From Deltaproteobacteria bacterium (lineage in GTDB: Bacteria; Myxococcota_A; UBA9042; DTJE01), in contig JADHTP010000133.1 of the NCBI GenBank assembly GCA_016784945.1, positions 1 through 8,295 of the forward strand: 8,295 nucleotides of DNA, given 5' to 3'. The position numbers and the translations under genes are program-made. Below, one piece after another: positions 1 to 6,203 of this stretch. The notes beneath the pieces were generated by a model, which did no database searches, was not told the origin of the DNA, and saw only the letters and a program-made list of their open reading frames with translations. Within the stretch, counting starts at the first letter, position 1; every line of letters starts with the position of its first letter.

Positions 1-1
1 C

Positions 2-853
2 CTCCGGGTCCTGGACAAGTCGGCCCTCCAACTGGACCTGGGCGCCCTGGGCTTCGACGAGGAGCCGCTGCGCGAGTTCCGTGAAGCGGTACACCAACCC
101 TGGGGCATGGTCCTGGTGACGGGGCCCACGGGTTCGGGCAAGACAACAACTCTCTACTCGGCGCTGACCGAGTTGAACAAGGCATCAGATAATATCTCCA
201 CTGCGGAAGACCCGGTCGAAATCAATATGCCGGGAATCAACCAGGTGCAGATGAAGGACGAGATAGGGCTGAACTTCGCGGCGGCCCTGCGGTCCTTCCT
301 GCGGCAGGATCCGGACATCATCATGGTCGGGGAGATTCGGGACTTCGAAACCGCTGAAACCGCGGTCAAGGCGGCGCTCACGGGCCACCTCGTCATGTCC
401 ACCATCCATACCAACGATGCCCCGTCCACCATCAACCGACTCCTGAACATGGGCGTGGAGCCGTTCCTCGTGACGGCTTCCCTGGTTCTCATCTGCGCCC
501 AACGTCTGGTCCGCAAGATCTGCCCGGATTGCAAGGAAGAGCTGGAAGTGACCAAGCAGGTCCTGATGGACACGGGTTTCTCCGAAGAGGAATCCGAGAG
601 CATCCAGCCCATGAAGGGCGCGGGTTGTCACAACTGTAATGATACCGGCTACAAAGGCCGTATCTCCTGTTATGAGGTGCTGCCGCTCACCGACGAGATC
701 AAGGAGGCGATCCTGCAGGGTTATTCCTCCATAGAATTGAAAAGGGAAGCCATGCGGCAGGGCATGCGCACCCTGCGGCAATCGGGACTGGAAAAGGTCA
801 AGGCGGGTATTACCACGCTGGACGAGGTCTTGCGCGTGACCAGGGCGGACTAG
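2..853 (+). CDS. pilB: Type IV pilus extension ATPase PilB, C-terminal part (5' end outside window)
   Basis: This is the hexameric cytoplasmic ATPase that drives pilin polymerisation at the base of the type IV pilus. The open frame enters from the left edge with no start; 283 residues are visible, against roughly 560 for complete PilB. The visible part covers the ATPase core. It has Walker A GPTGSGKTTT (bases 122-151), an Asp box around STAEDPVEI, Walker B with the catalytic Glu in DPDIIMVGEIRD (bases 308-343), and a His box STIHTNDA. A four-cysteine zinc site follows, as CPDC and then CHNC before NDTGYKGR. This tetracysteine insertion and the AEDPVE Asp box separate PilB/GspE extension ATPases from PilT. 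Linkage to pilT and pilC makes PilB far more likely than the type II secretion ATPase GspE. The stop lies 4 bp before pilT. I see no frameshift or missing catalytic residue. Confidence 0.95.
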   Translation, partial: LRVLDKSALQLDLGALGFDEEPLREFREAVHQPWGMVLVTGPTGSGKTTTLYSALTELNKASDNISTAEDPVEINMPGINQVQMKDEIGLNFAAALRSFLRQDPDIIMVGEIRDFETAETAVKAALTGHLVMSTIHTNDAPSTINRLLNMGVEPFLVTASLVLICAQRLVRKICPDCKEELEVTKQVLMDTGFSEEESESIQPMKGAGCHNCNDTGYKGRISCYEVLPLTDEIKEAILQGYSSIELKREAMRQGMRTLRQSGLEKVKAGITTLDEVLRVTRAD

Positions 854-857
854 GGAA

Positions 858-1961
858 ATGGACCCAAAACCTTCAGAACAGAAATTTGCGGAATTCGACA
901 TCCACCAGTTGCTGGAAGTCATGGTGGAGAAGGGCGCGTCCGACCTCCACCTGACGGCCGGATCCCCGCCGCAGATTCGCATCCACGGGTCCCTGTACCC
1001 CGTCAAGGTCCCGGCTCTCAGGCCAAAAGACGTGCAGAGGCTGGGATACAGCGTACTGACCGAAACCCAGATGAAACGGTTCGAAGAAAACAACGAAATC
1101 GACCTGTCCTTCCAGTGGAAGGGCGTGAGCCGGTTCCGGGCGAACTTCTTTCGCCAGCGCGGGTCCGTGGCCGGCGCCATCCGGCAGATCCCCACCAGCA
1201 TCATGAGTTTCGAGGAACTGGGGTTGCCTTCCACCATCCATTCCCTCGTGGACAAGCCCAGGGGTCTCATCCTGGTCACCGGGCCCACGGGCTCCGGCAA
1301 GTCCACGACCCTGGCGGCCATGGTGGATGCCATCAACCAGCGTCGACGGGGCCACATCATCACCATCGAAGACCCCATCGAGTACCTGCATCAGCACAAG
1401 AACAGCATCGTGAACCAGCGCGAGGTGGGAGGGGACACGTCCACCTTCCACGACGCCCTCCGTTACGTCATGCGCCAGGACCCCGACGTGGTGCTGGTGG
1501 GTGAGGTCAGGGATCTGGAAACCATGGAAACGGCCCTTCGGCTGTCTGAAACCGGCCACCTCGTGTTGACCACGCTGCACACCAACAACGCCGTGCAGAC
1601 CATCCACCGGGTCATGGACCTGTTTGCCGGGGACCAGCAGGACCGTGTCAGGACCCAGTTGTCCTTCGTGCTGGAAGGCATCCTCAGCCAGCAGTTGATG
1701 CCGCGAATGGACGGCAAGGGGCGGGCGCTGGCCCTGGAATTCATGCTCCCGAACCCGGCCATCCGCAACCTGATCCGCGATGGCAAGATCCACCAGATCT
1801 ATTCCCAGATGCAGATGGGACAGACGAAATTCGGGATGCAGACCATGAACCAGCACCTGTTCAAGCTGTGGCGTGACCGGGTGATCAGTCGCGAAGAGGC
1901 CCTGTCACGTGCCGGGGACCTGGAGGAACTGACGCAGATGATTTCCAACGCCGGCGGTTGA
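858..1961 (+). CDS. pilT: Type IV pilus retraction ATPase PilT
   Basis: This 367-residue cytoplasmic hexameric ATPase depolymerises the pilus and powers twitching motility. The N-terminal PAS-like region (about residues 12-110) contains the typical GASDLHLTAG. The RecA-like core has Walker A GPTGSGKST at 142-150 (Lys148), Asp box TIEDPIEY near 169-176, Walker B DPDVVLVGEVRD at 208-219 with Glu216, and a His box with His234 and His241. The retraction signature AIRNLIRDGK is at 301-310, followed by IHQIYSQMQMGQ and FGMQTMNQ. This tail is characteristic of PilT, including the Myxococcus type, and argues against PilU. There is no zinc tetracysteine, unlike the upstream ATPase. Length is close to family norm (about 345-370). 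The ATG lies 4 bp after the pilB stop, with an AGGG ribosome-binding sequence overlapping that stop, so translation is probably coupled. Confidence 0.96.
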   Translation: MDPKPSEQKFAEFDIHQLLEVMVEKGASDLHLTAGSPPQIRIHGSLYPVKVPALRPKDVQRLGYSVLTETQMKRFEENNEIDLSFQWKGVSRFRANFFRQRGSVAGAIRQIPTSIMSFEELGLPSTIHSLVDKPRGLILVTGPTGSGKSTTLAAMVDAINQRRRGHIITIEDPIEYLHQHKNSIVNQREVGGDTSTFHDALRYVMRQDPDVVLVGEVRDLETMETALRLSETGHLVLTTLHTNNAVQTIHRVMDLFAGDQQDRVRTQLSFVLEGILSQQLMPRMDGKGRALALEFMLPNPAIRNLIRDGKIHQIYSQMQMGQTKFGMQTMNQHLFKLWRDRVISREEALSRAGDLEELTQMISNAGG

Positions 1962-1979
1962 CGGAGCCGGCTGCAGGGT

Positions 1980-1985
1980 AGGAGG
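1980..1985 (+). promoter_or_regulatory. Strong Shine-Dalgarno site of pilC
   Basis: A perfect AGGAGG lies 5 bases before the pilC ATG at 1991. It is the strongest ribosome-binding site in the window and fixes the pilC start. It suggests high independent translation of the platform protein despite the short 29-bp gap after pilT. Confidence 0.8.
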
Positions 1986-1990
1986 TCCAG

Positions 1991-3205
1991 ATGGCCAAGT
2001 TCGCTTGGCAAGGCACCACGAAAGAAGGCCAGATGAAGACCGGGACCATCGAGGCCGCCAATGCGGCCGAGGTGGAACAGAAGCTTCAAGGGATGCAGAT
2101 CTCGCCTTCCAAGGTGAAACGGTCCCTGGGACAGTTCGAGTTGAATCTGCCCACCCTCGGGGGCGTCAACACCAAGACCCTCGTGGTGTTCACCCGGCAG
2201 CTGTCCACCATGATCGACGCCGGTCTGCCCCTGGTTCAGTGCCTGGACATCCTGGCCGCCCAGGAGCCTGACAAGGCGTTCCAGAAGATCATCTACGGTG
2301 TGAAGGCCCACGTGGAAGCGGGTACCACCCTGGCCGATGCCCTGAAAAAATACCCGAAGGTCTTCGACGAACTGTTTACCAGCATGGTGGCAGCCGGCGA
2401 AATCGGTGGTGTCCTGGATACCATTCTGCAGCGGTTGGCGACCTATCTTGAAAAATCCATGAGGTTGAAGCAGAAGGTCAAGTCCGCGCTGCGTTACCCG
2501 ACCTTCGTCATCGCGGCGTCGGTCGGCATCATGGTCGTCCTGCTGTGGAAGGTGATTCCGTCGTTTGCCGCCATCTTTCAGAGCGTCGGTGGCAGTGCAC
2601 TGCCGGCGTTGACCCAGTTCGTGGTCGACCTGTCCGAGAACTTCATTCACTATCTGCCCTACATCGCCATCGGCATCACCGCCCTGATAGTGGGGTTCAT
2701 CATGTTGAGGAAGAACCCGAAGGGACGCCGCCTCATCGACCTTGCCATGCTGAAGATGCCGGTGATCGGGTCACTGATCCAGAAGGCCGGCGTGGCGAGG
2801 CTGACGCGGACCCTGGGGACCCTGGTGGCCTCCGGCGTGCCCATCCTGGACGCCCTGGAGACATCGGCGAAATCGTCGGGTAACGTGGTGATCGAAGGTG
2901 GCATCATGTACACCCGGGCCCGGGTCGCTGAAGGAAAGAACATCGCCGCGCCGCTGGACGAAACCAACATTTTCCCGAAGATGGTGGTCCAGATGATCGC
3001 GGTCGGTGAGTCCACGGGCGCCATGGACGTCATGCTCGGGAAAATTGCTGACTTCTACGACGACGAGGTGGACGCAGCCGTGGATGGCCTGACCAGCCTC
3101 ATCGAGCCCATGGTCATGATCCTGATTGGTGGGATGGTGGGTTTCGTGCTCATCGCCATGTACCTGCCCATTTTCGGCATGGCCGAGAACCTGGCCAGAC
3201 GTTAA
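1991..3205 (+). CDS. pilC: Type IV pilus inner-membrane platform protein PilC
   Basis: This 404-residue polytopic inner-membrane protein is the platform on which PilB and PilT act to insert or remove pilin subunits. It starts with the family-typical MAKFAWQGTTKEGQ. It has two copies of the T2SSF/GspF domain, with the paired motifs GEIGGVLD at 136-143 and GESTGAMDVML at 339-349. Three hydrophobic helices are visible at about 170-190, 220-239 and 373-395, the usual PilC topology. Length is normal for the family. The start is set by an AGGAGG five bases upstream. Position directly after pilB and pilT supports PilC over the type II secretion homologue GspF. Nothing appears truncated or degenerate. 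Confidence 0.96.
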   Translation: MAKFAWQGTTKEGQMKTGTIEAANAAEVEQKLQGMQISPSKVKRSLGQFELNLPTLGGVNTKTLVVFTRQLSTMIDAGLPLVQCLDILAAQEPDKAFQKIIYGVKAHVEAGTTLADALKKYPKVFDELFTSMVAAGEIGGVLDTILQRLATYLEKSMRLKQKVKSALRYPTFVIAASVGIMVVLLWKVIPSFAAIFQSVGGSALPALTQFVVDLSENFIHYLPYIAIGITALIVGFIMLRKNPKGRRLIDLAMLKMPVIGSLIQKAGVARLTRTLGTLVASGVPILDALETSAKSSGNVVIEGGIMYTRARVAEGKNIAAPLDETNIFPKMVVQMIAVGESTGAMDVMLGKIADFYDDEVDAAVDGLTSLIEPMVMILIGGMVGFVLIAMYLPIFGMAENLARR

Positions 3206-3223
3206 TTTGCCGGATACCCAATA

Positions 3224-4990
3224 GTGAACGAAAAAGGCGCCAAAATCACGGAGGTCACTGAACGGACCCCGGCCCACCTGCGTGATACGGTCAATCTGCC
3301 CCCCTATTTTCAAGCCACACGCCTGGAACTGACCCTGCGCCGGAAGCTCCTGTGGATGGCGTCGTTGCGCATCGTCATGATGATGATCCTGGTGATGGCC
3401 ACCACCTTTTTCACGGCGGACGTGACCCTGGCCTACGTGAGGGGGTTGCGCAGCATCCTGATGTGGGTCGGGCTCATGAGCCTGATTCCCGCAGCGCTGT
3501 ATTACCCGGCCATCTACTCGGTGCGTTCGAAGAGGGGAATGCTGGTCATCGCGATGCTCCAGGTGGTACAGGACTGCCTCTTCGCTGCGGTCATGGTCGC
3601 CATCACCGGTGGCACGGGATCGGCCTTCACCTTCTTCTTCTCCCTGAGCATCATCGTCGCCAGCGTTCTCATCGGACGGCGGGGCGCCATCATCGCTGCC
3701 ATCCTGTCCTTCGGACTTCTGGGGATCATCGGCGTCTGGGAAATCGGGGTGCTGGGTCACCCTGCGTTCATGGACGATCTACTGATCCACGGGGGCGTGG
3801 CCTCGGTCCTGTACGCGGTCGGGATCAACGTGGTGGGCTTCGTGGGGATCGGGTTCCTGGCCCAGTACCTGTCCGAACAGCTGCGTCGATCCGACATCCA
3901 GCGCGAGCGATTCCGGGTCAACCTGGAGGACCTGAGACAACTCCACGAAAGCATCCTGTCATCGGTGACCGGCGGGATCATCACCTGTCGCCTGGACCAT
4001 CGCATTCTCCACGTGAACCGGGCGGCCGAGGTCCTGCTGGCCATCAGCGCCCGCGTGGCCAAGGGACGTGTCCTTTTCGAGATGTTTCCCGAGGCCGAGT
4101 CCCACATGGAAGAGCCAGCCGATTCTTTCGACGTCCTGCGCAACGGCCCCGGGGGGGAGGAACGCCACCTGGCAATCAAGATCACCCCGCTGCTTTCCCG
4201 CATCGGCGACATGGTGGGGCGGATCCTGTTCGTCGAGGACGTAACGAACATTCGGGAGATGGAAAACAAGATGCAGGCCGATGAACGGCTGGCCACCATT
4301 GGCAAGCTGGCCGCCGTGGTGGCCCACGAAATCCGCAACCCCCTGGCCTCCATATCGGCTTCCGCGCAGATGCTGAGGATGGCGGAGGGACTGGAAGACG
4401 ATGACAAGAAGGCGCTGGAGATCGTGGTCAGCGAGACCGACAACCTGAGCAGCTGGATTTCGGACCTCCTGGAGTATTCCAGCCCACGACGCGGCGAAGA
4501 GACGACCATCGAGCTCAATGCACTGCTTGCACAGGTCCTGGACGTGATCAAGGCCGACCCGGCGGCAAAAAGGGTGGAAGTCAACCTGGACGTGCCCACG
4601 GACCTCGTGTTTCGCGGGGATTCGCAACAGCTGCACCGGGTGTTTCTCAACCTGGCCAAGAACGCTGTTGAAGCCATGGCAGGTGGCGGTCGGCTCCGGG
4701 TAGCCGCGTGGACCGAAACCGGGGACAATGACTCGCGATGGATTAGGATCACCGTGTCGGACAACGGCATGGGCATTCAGCAGGATGAAATGGAGAAGGT
4801 TTTCGACGCGTTCCACACCACAAAGGCTCGCGGCACGGGACTGGGACTTGCAACGGTGGCCCGGGTCATAGAAGAATACGGCGGTCGGATCAATGTGGAG
4901 AGTCATCTGAACGTGGGCACGGTCTTCACGGTCATGCTGCCCCACAGAACCGAGAGCGGCGAATTCCCCAAGGTGACCAGGAATGAGTAA
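3224..4990 (+). CDS. pilS: PilS-like membrane sensor histidine kinase
   Basis: This 588-residue two-component kinase is probably the PilS sensor, which in studied bacteria controls pilin transcription through the sigma-54 activator PilR. The N-terminus has six hydrophobic helices (about 42-63, 76-98, 105-127, 133-150, 154-177, 190-214), matching PilS topology, with no large periplasmic domain. A linker helix (about 215-242), a PAS domain (about 243-340), a HisKA domain and an HATPase domain follow. Phospho-acceptor His368 lies in AHEIRNPLASI. The N box NLAKNAVEAM has Asn476 and Asn480; G1 is DNGMGI at 513-518, the F box FDAFHTTK at 527-534 and G2 GTGLGLA at 537-543. All catalytic motifs look intact. 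The start is GTG, 18 bp after pilC, with only a weak ribosome-binding site; the next in-frame Met (45) would cut into helix 1. PilS is inferred from pil linkage and topology; another NtrB-type kinase is possible. No pilR follows. Confidence 0.87.
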   Translation: MNEKGAKITEVTERTPAHLRDTVNLPPYFQATRLELTLRRKLLWMASLRIVMMMILVMATTFFTADVTLAYVRGLRSILMWVGLMSLIPAALYYPAIYSVRSKRGMLVIAMLQVVQDCLFAAVMVAITGGTGSAFTFFFSLSIIVASVLIGRRGAIIAAILSFGLLGIIGVWEIGVLGHPAFMDDLLIHGGVASVLYAVGINVVGFVGIGFLAQYLSEQLRRSDIQRERFRVNLEDLRQLHESILSSVTGGIITCRLDHRILHVNRAAEVLLAISARVAKGRVLFEMFPEAESHMEEPADSFDVLRNGPGGEERHLAIKITPLLSRIGDMVGRILFVEDVTNIREMENKMQADERLATIGKLAAVVAHEIRNPLASISASAQMLRMAEGLEDDDKKALEIVVSETDNLSSWISDLLEYSSPRRGEETTIELNALLAQVLDVIKADPAAKRVEVNLDVPTDLVFRGDSQQLHRVFLNLAKNAVEAMAGGGRLRVAAWTETGDNDSRWIRITVSDNGMGIQQDEMEKVFDAFHTTKARGTGLGLATVARVIEEYGGRINVESHLNVGTVFTVMLPHRTESGEFPKVTRNE

Positions 4991-5963
4991 GGACACGCAC
5001 GAGTTCGAGTGGGACCAGGGCGTTCATCTCAAGGGATCGGTGCTCTGGTTCGATGCCGAGCGACACAACGTGATGTCTTTGGTGTCCTCCGCCAGGGTGG
5101 ATGAATCCTGGCGGCACAAGCGGGCGATCTGTACGGAAAGGACCCGTACCCTGCTTCGTGTGTCCCGGAATTCCTTTCAGGCGCTGGTGTCGCCCTACGG
5201 TCGTCGCATTTCACTGGGGCCCCTGGAACTGACCCTGCTGCCTTCGGGATTCATGCCGGGATCGGCCCAGTTGCTCGTGGAATCGGACCAGGGGTCCACT
5301 CTGTTAGTCAACCATATGAGCTTCGAGGAACACCCGCTGGCGGAGAAGGCCCAGTTCGTCACGGCCGACAACCTGGTCCTGCGGGTGGCCTACGGTCGGC
5401 CCGACTTTTCTTTTCCGCCCTTCGCCGACGTGCTGGAACTGATCGTGGATCGCGCCCGTGAGTCGCTTTTGCGCCAGGAAACGCCCGTGTTCCTGTGTTC
5501 GCCCCTGGGTAAAGCCCAGGAGGTGGTCCGGTGCCTGATCCAGGCGGGCCTGAACGTGTCGGTCCACCGGAACATCGCCCGGTTCAACAAGGCCTATCGG
5601 GGACTGGGCGTGGACCCTGGGGTGGCCCGTGTCTTCAAGGGAAGTCCACGGTTTGACGAGGTCCTCGTCTATCCCGAGCGTCTCCGATTTTCACCCGCCA
5701 TCCGTCGCCTGAGGCACGCGCGCCTGTTCTGGGTATCCGGGTTGTCCTGTGCACCGGACGCCCTGGCGCGGGTCAAGGTGGACGAAGGCATCCCGCTGGC
5801 CGGTCACCTGGACCACGCGGGCCTGTTGCACTTCGTGGAAATCTCCAAAGCATCCCGGGTCTTCACCGTGGGCGGCTGGGCCCTCGAGTTCGCGGACCAC
5901 CTGCGCAAGAAAGGGGTGGACGCCGTGGCCCTGCAGAAAGACGCCCAACTGGCCTTGTTCTAA
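4983..5963 (+). CDS. Degenerate MBL/beta-CASP-type exonuclease homologue (predicted pseudonuclease)
   Basis: This 326-residue soluble protein has no signal peptide or membrane helix. Its layout matches the metallo-beta-lactamase fold exonuclease family usually annotated 'DNA ligase-associated exonuclease'. The landmarks, in order, are VLWFDAERHNVMSLVSS (20-36), LLPSGFMPGSAQLLVE (85-100), AYGRPDFSFPP (136-146), SPLGKAQE (173-180), HRNIARFNKAYRGLGV (195-210), GIPLAGHLDHAGLL (269-282) and FTVGGWALEFADHLRKKGVDAVAL (294-317). Active members carry HxHxDH, AGH, SGD, SDHAD and THG metal-binding motifs. Here they read SARVDE (36-41), SGF (88-90), VNH (109-111), AGHLD (273-277) and VGG (296-298). Only Asp40, His275 and Asp277 remain, so I predict no metal-dependent catalysis. 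The frame is intact over its full length, so it is not a decaying gene. Its ATG overlaps the kinase stop by 8 bp, with AAGGTGA (4970-4976) as ribosome-binding site, implying coupled translation. No ligase or helicase gene is nearby. Fold assignment is fairly sure; function is unknown. Confidence 0.75.
   Translation: MSKDTHEFEWDQGVHLKGSVLWFDAERHNVMSLVSSARVDESWRHKRAICTERTRTLLRVSRNSFQALVSPYGRRISLGPLELTLLPSGFMPGSAQLLVESDQGSTLLVNHMSFEEHPLAEKAQFVTADNLVLRVAYGRPDFSFPPFADVLELIVDRARESLLRQETPVFLCSPLGKAQEVVRCLIQAGLNVSVHRNIARFNKAYRGLGVDPGVARVFKGSPRFDEVLVYPERLRFSPAIRRLRHARLFWVSGLSCAPDALARVKVDEGIPLAGHLDHAGLLHFVEISKASRVFTVGGWALEFADHLRKKGVDAVALQKDAQLALF
5960..5963 (+). repeat. Left copy of 4-bp CTAA target-site duplication
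   Basis: CTAA here abuts the left end of the 187-bp element and is repeated directly after its right end at 6151-6154. It contains the TAA stop codon of the upstream gene. A 4-bp match can arise by chance, but its exact position against both ends of the inverted-repeat element supports a target duplication. Confidence 0.6.
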
Positions 5964-5985
5964 TCTGGAGTATTCATGACCAATC
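5964..5985 (+). repeat. Left terminal inverted repeat of the MITE-like element
   Basis: This 22-bp end contains GGAGTATTCATGAC and pairs with the reverse complement of 6129-6150, with mismatches at repeat positions 1, 7, 17 and 20. It begins directly after the upstream gene's stop codon. Confidence 0.65.
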
Positions 5986-6128
5986 TACTGCGGCACCCAC
6001 TCACGTGCGCTGCACGGCGTACCTCCTCGCATGGACCTCGACTTACCTACAGTAAGCCTTCGCCCCATGCTGTGGGGGTGCGCCATGCACCGGCTGCGCC
6101 TTCGCTACGCGATTCGGCGCATCGTGAC

Positions 6129-6150
6129 GAATGCTCATGAATAATCCAGG
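6129..6150 (-). repeat. Right terminal inverted repeat of the MITE-like element
   Basis: Read on the - strand this end begins CCTGGATTATTCATGAGC and mirrors the left end at 18 of 22 positions. CTAA follows it immediately at 6151-6154. Confidence 0.65.
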
Positions 6151-6154
6151 CTAA
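6151..6154 (+). repeat. Right copy of 4-bp CTAA target-site duplication
   Basis: This is the second CTAA, directly after the right inverted repeat. Collapsing the two copies restores a continuous sequence in which the upstream gene's stop is followed by GCGGTAGGG and then the leader of the acyltransferase gene. Confidence 0.6.
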
Positions 6155-6164
6155 GCGGTAGGGC

Positions 6165-6184
6165 CGATGGCGGCACCACCATCG
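6165..6184 (+). other. Short hairpin in the acyltransferase leader
   Basis: CGATGG (6165-6170) and CCATCG (6179-6184) form a perfect 6-bp stem around an 8-base loop, 19 bases before the preferred start at 6204. No T-run follows directly, so a classical terminator is unlikely. It may influence translation of the acyltransferase, or be chance. Confidence 0.3.
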
Positions 6185-6192
6185 CCTGTTTC

Positions 6193-6200
6193 GGGTGGGA
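6193..6200 (+). promoter_or_regulatory. Probable ribosome-binding site of the MBOAT gene
   Basis: The G-rich GGGTGGGA ends 3 bases before the GTG at 6204. It overlaps the other possible GTG start at 6195, which has no such site upstream. It therefore favours 6204 as the start. Confidence 0.5.
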
Positions 6201-6203
6201 AAC

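Larger units (their letters stand above)
5964..6150. mobile_element. MITE-like element, 187 bp, with terminal inverted repeats
   Basis: This non-coding stretch has imperfect 22-bp inverted ends, 5964-5985 and 6129-6150, matching at 18 of 22 positions. The core CTGGA-N-TATTCATGA matches at 14 of 15. The direct repeat CTAA flanks both ends. The interior carries several short perfect hairpins: CGTGC/GCACG (6004-6016), CTTAC/GTAAG (6042-6056), CCCCA/TGGGG (6063-6077) and GGTGC/GCACC (6077-6091). It holds no plausible gene and is too short for a transposase, so it would depend on one supplied in trans. The right end, read inward, begins CCTGGATT. This recalls the CCTAGATT end of ISEcp1 (IS1380 family), as I remember it, so an IS1380-related transposase is a candidate mobiliser; that link is tentative. 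It could instead be a REP-like dispersed repeat. Confidence 0.68.

Noticed and set aside
2..853. Assignment of the first gene to type II secretion ATPase GspE
   Set aside because: The two families share all ATPase motifs, but the directly following pilT and pilC point to a type IV pilus locus.
185..1378. Long antisense open frame of 397 codons across pilB and pilT
   Set aside because: It lies wholly opposite two well-identified ATPase genes. Its product is low-complexity, rich in Arg, Gly, His and Asp, with no recognisable domain. This is a typical shadow in GC-rich DNA.
2771..3760. Antisense open frame opposite pilC and the kinase gene
   Set aside because: The translation is a His/Asp/Gly/Gln-rich composition artefact and it spans two real genes. 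No supporting ribosome-binding site or domain was seen.
3757..4996. Two overlapping antisense open frames opposite the histidine kinase
   Set aside because: Both oppose conserved kinase motifs, and their Ser/Arg- or His-rich products match no family I recognise.
6113..6145. Possible outward promoter in the right end of the element, using AATAAT at 6140-6145 as a -10 box
   Set aside because: AATAAT matches TATAAT at five of six bases, but no acceptable -35 box lies 16-18 bp upstream; TTCGGC at 6113-6118 is 21 bp away. Too weak to annotate.
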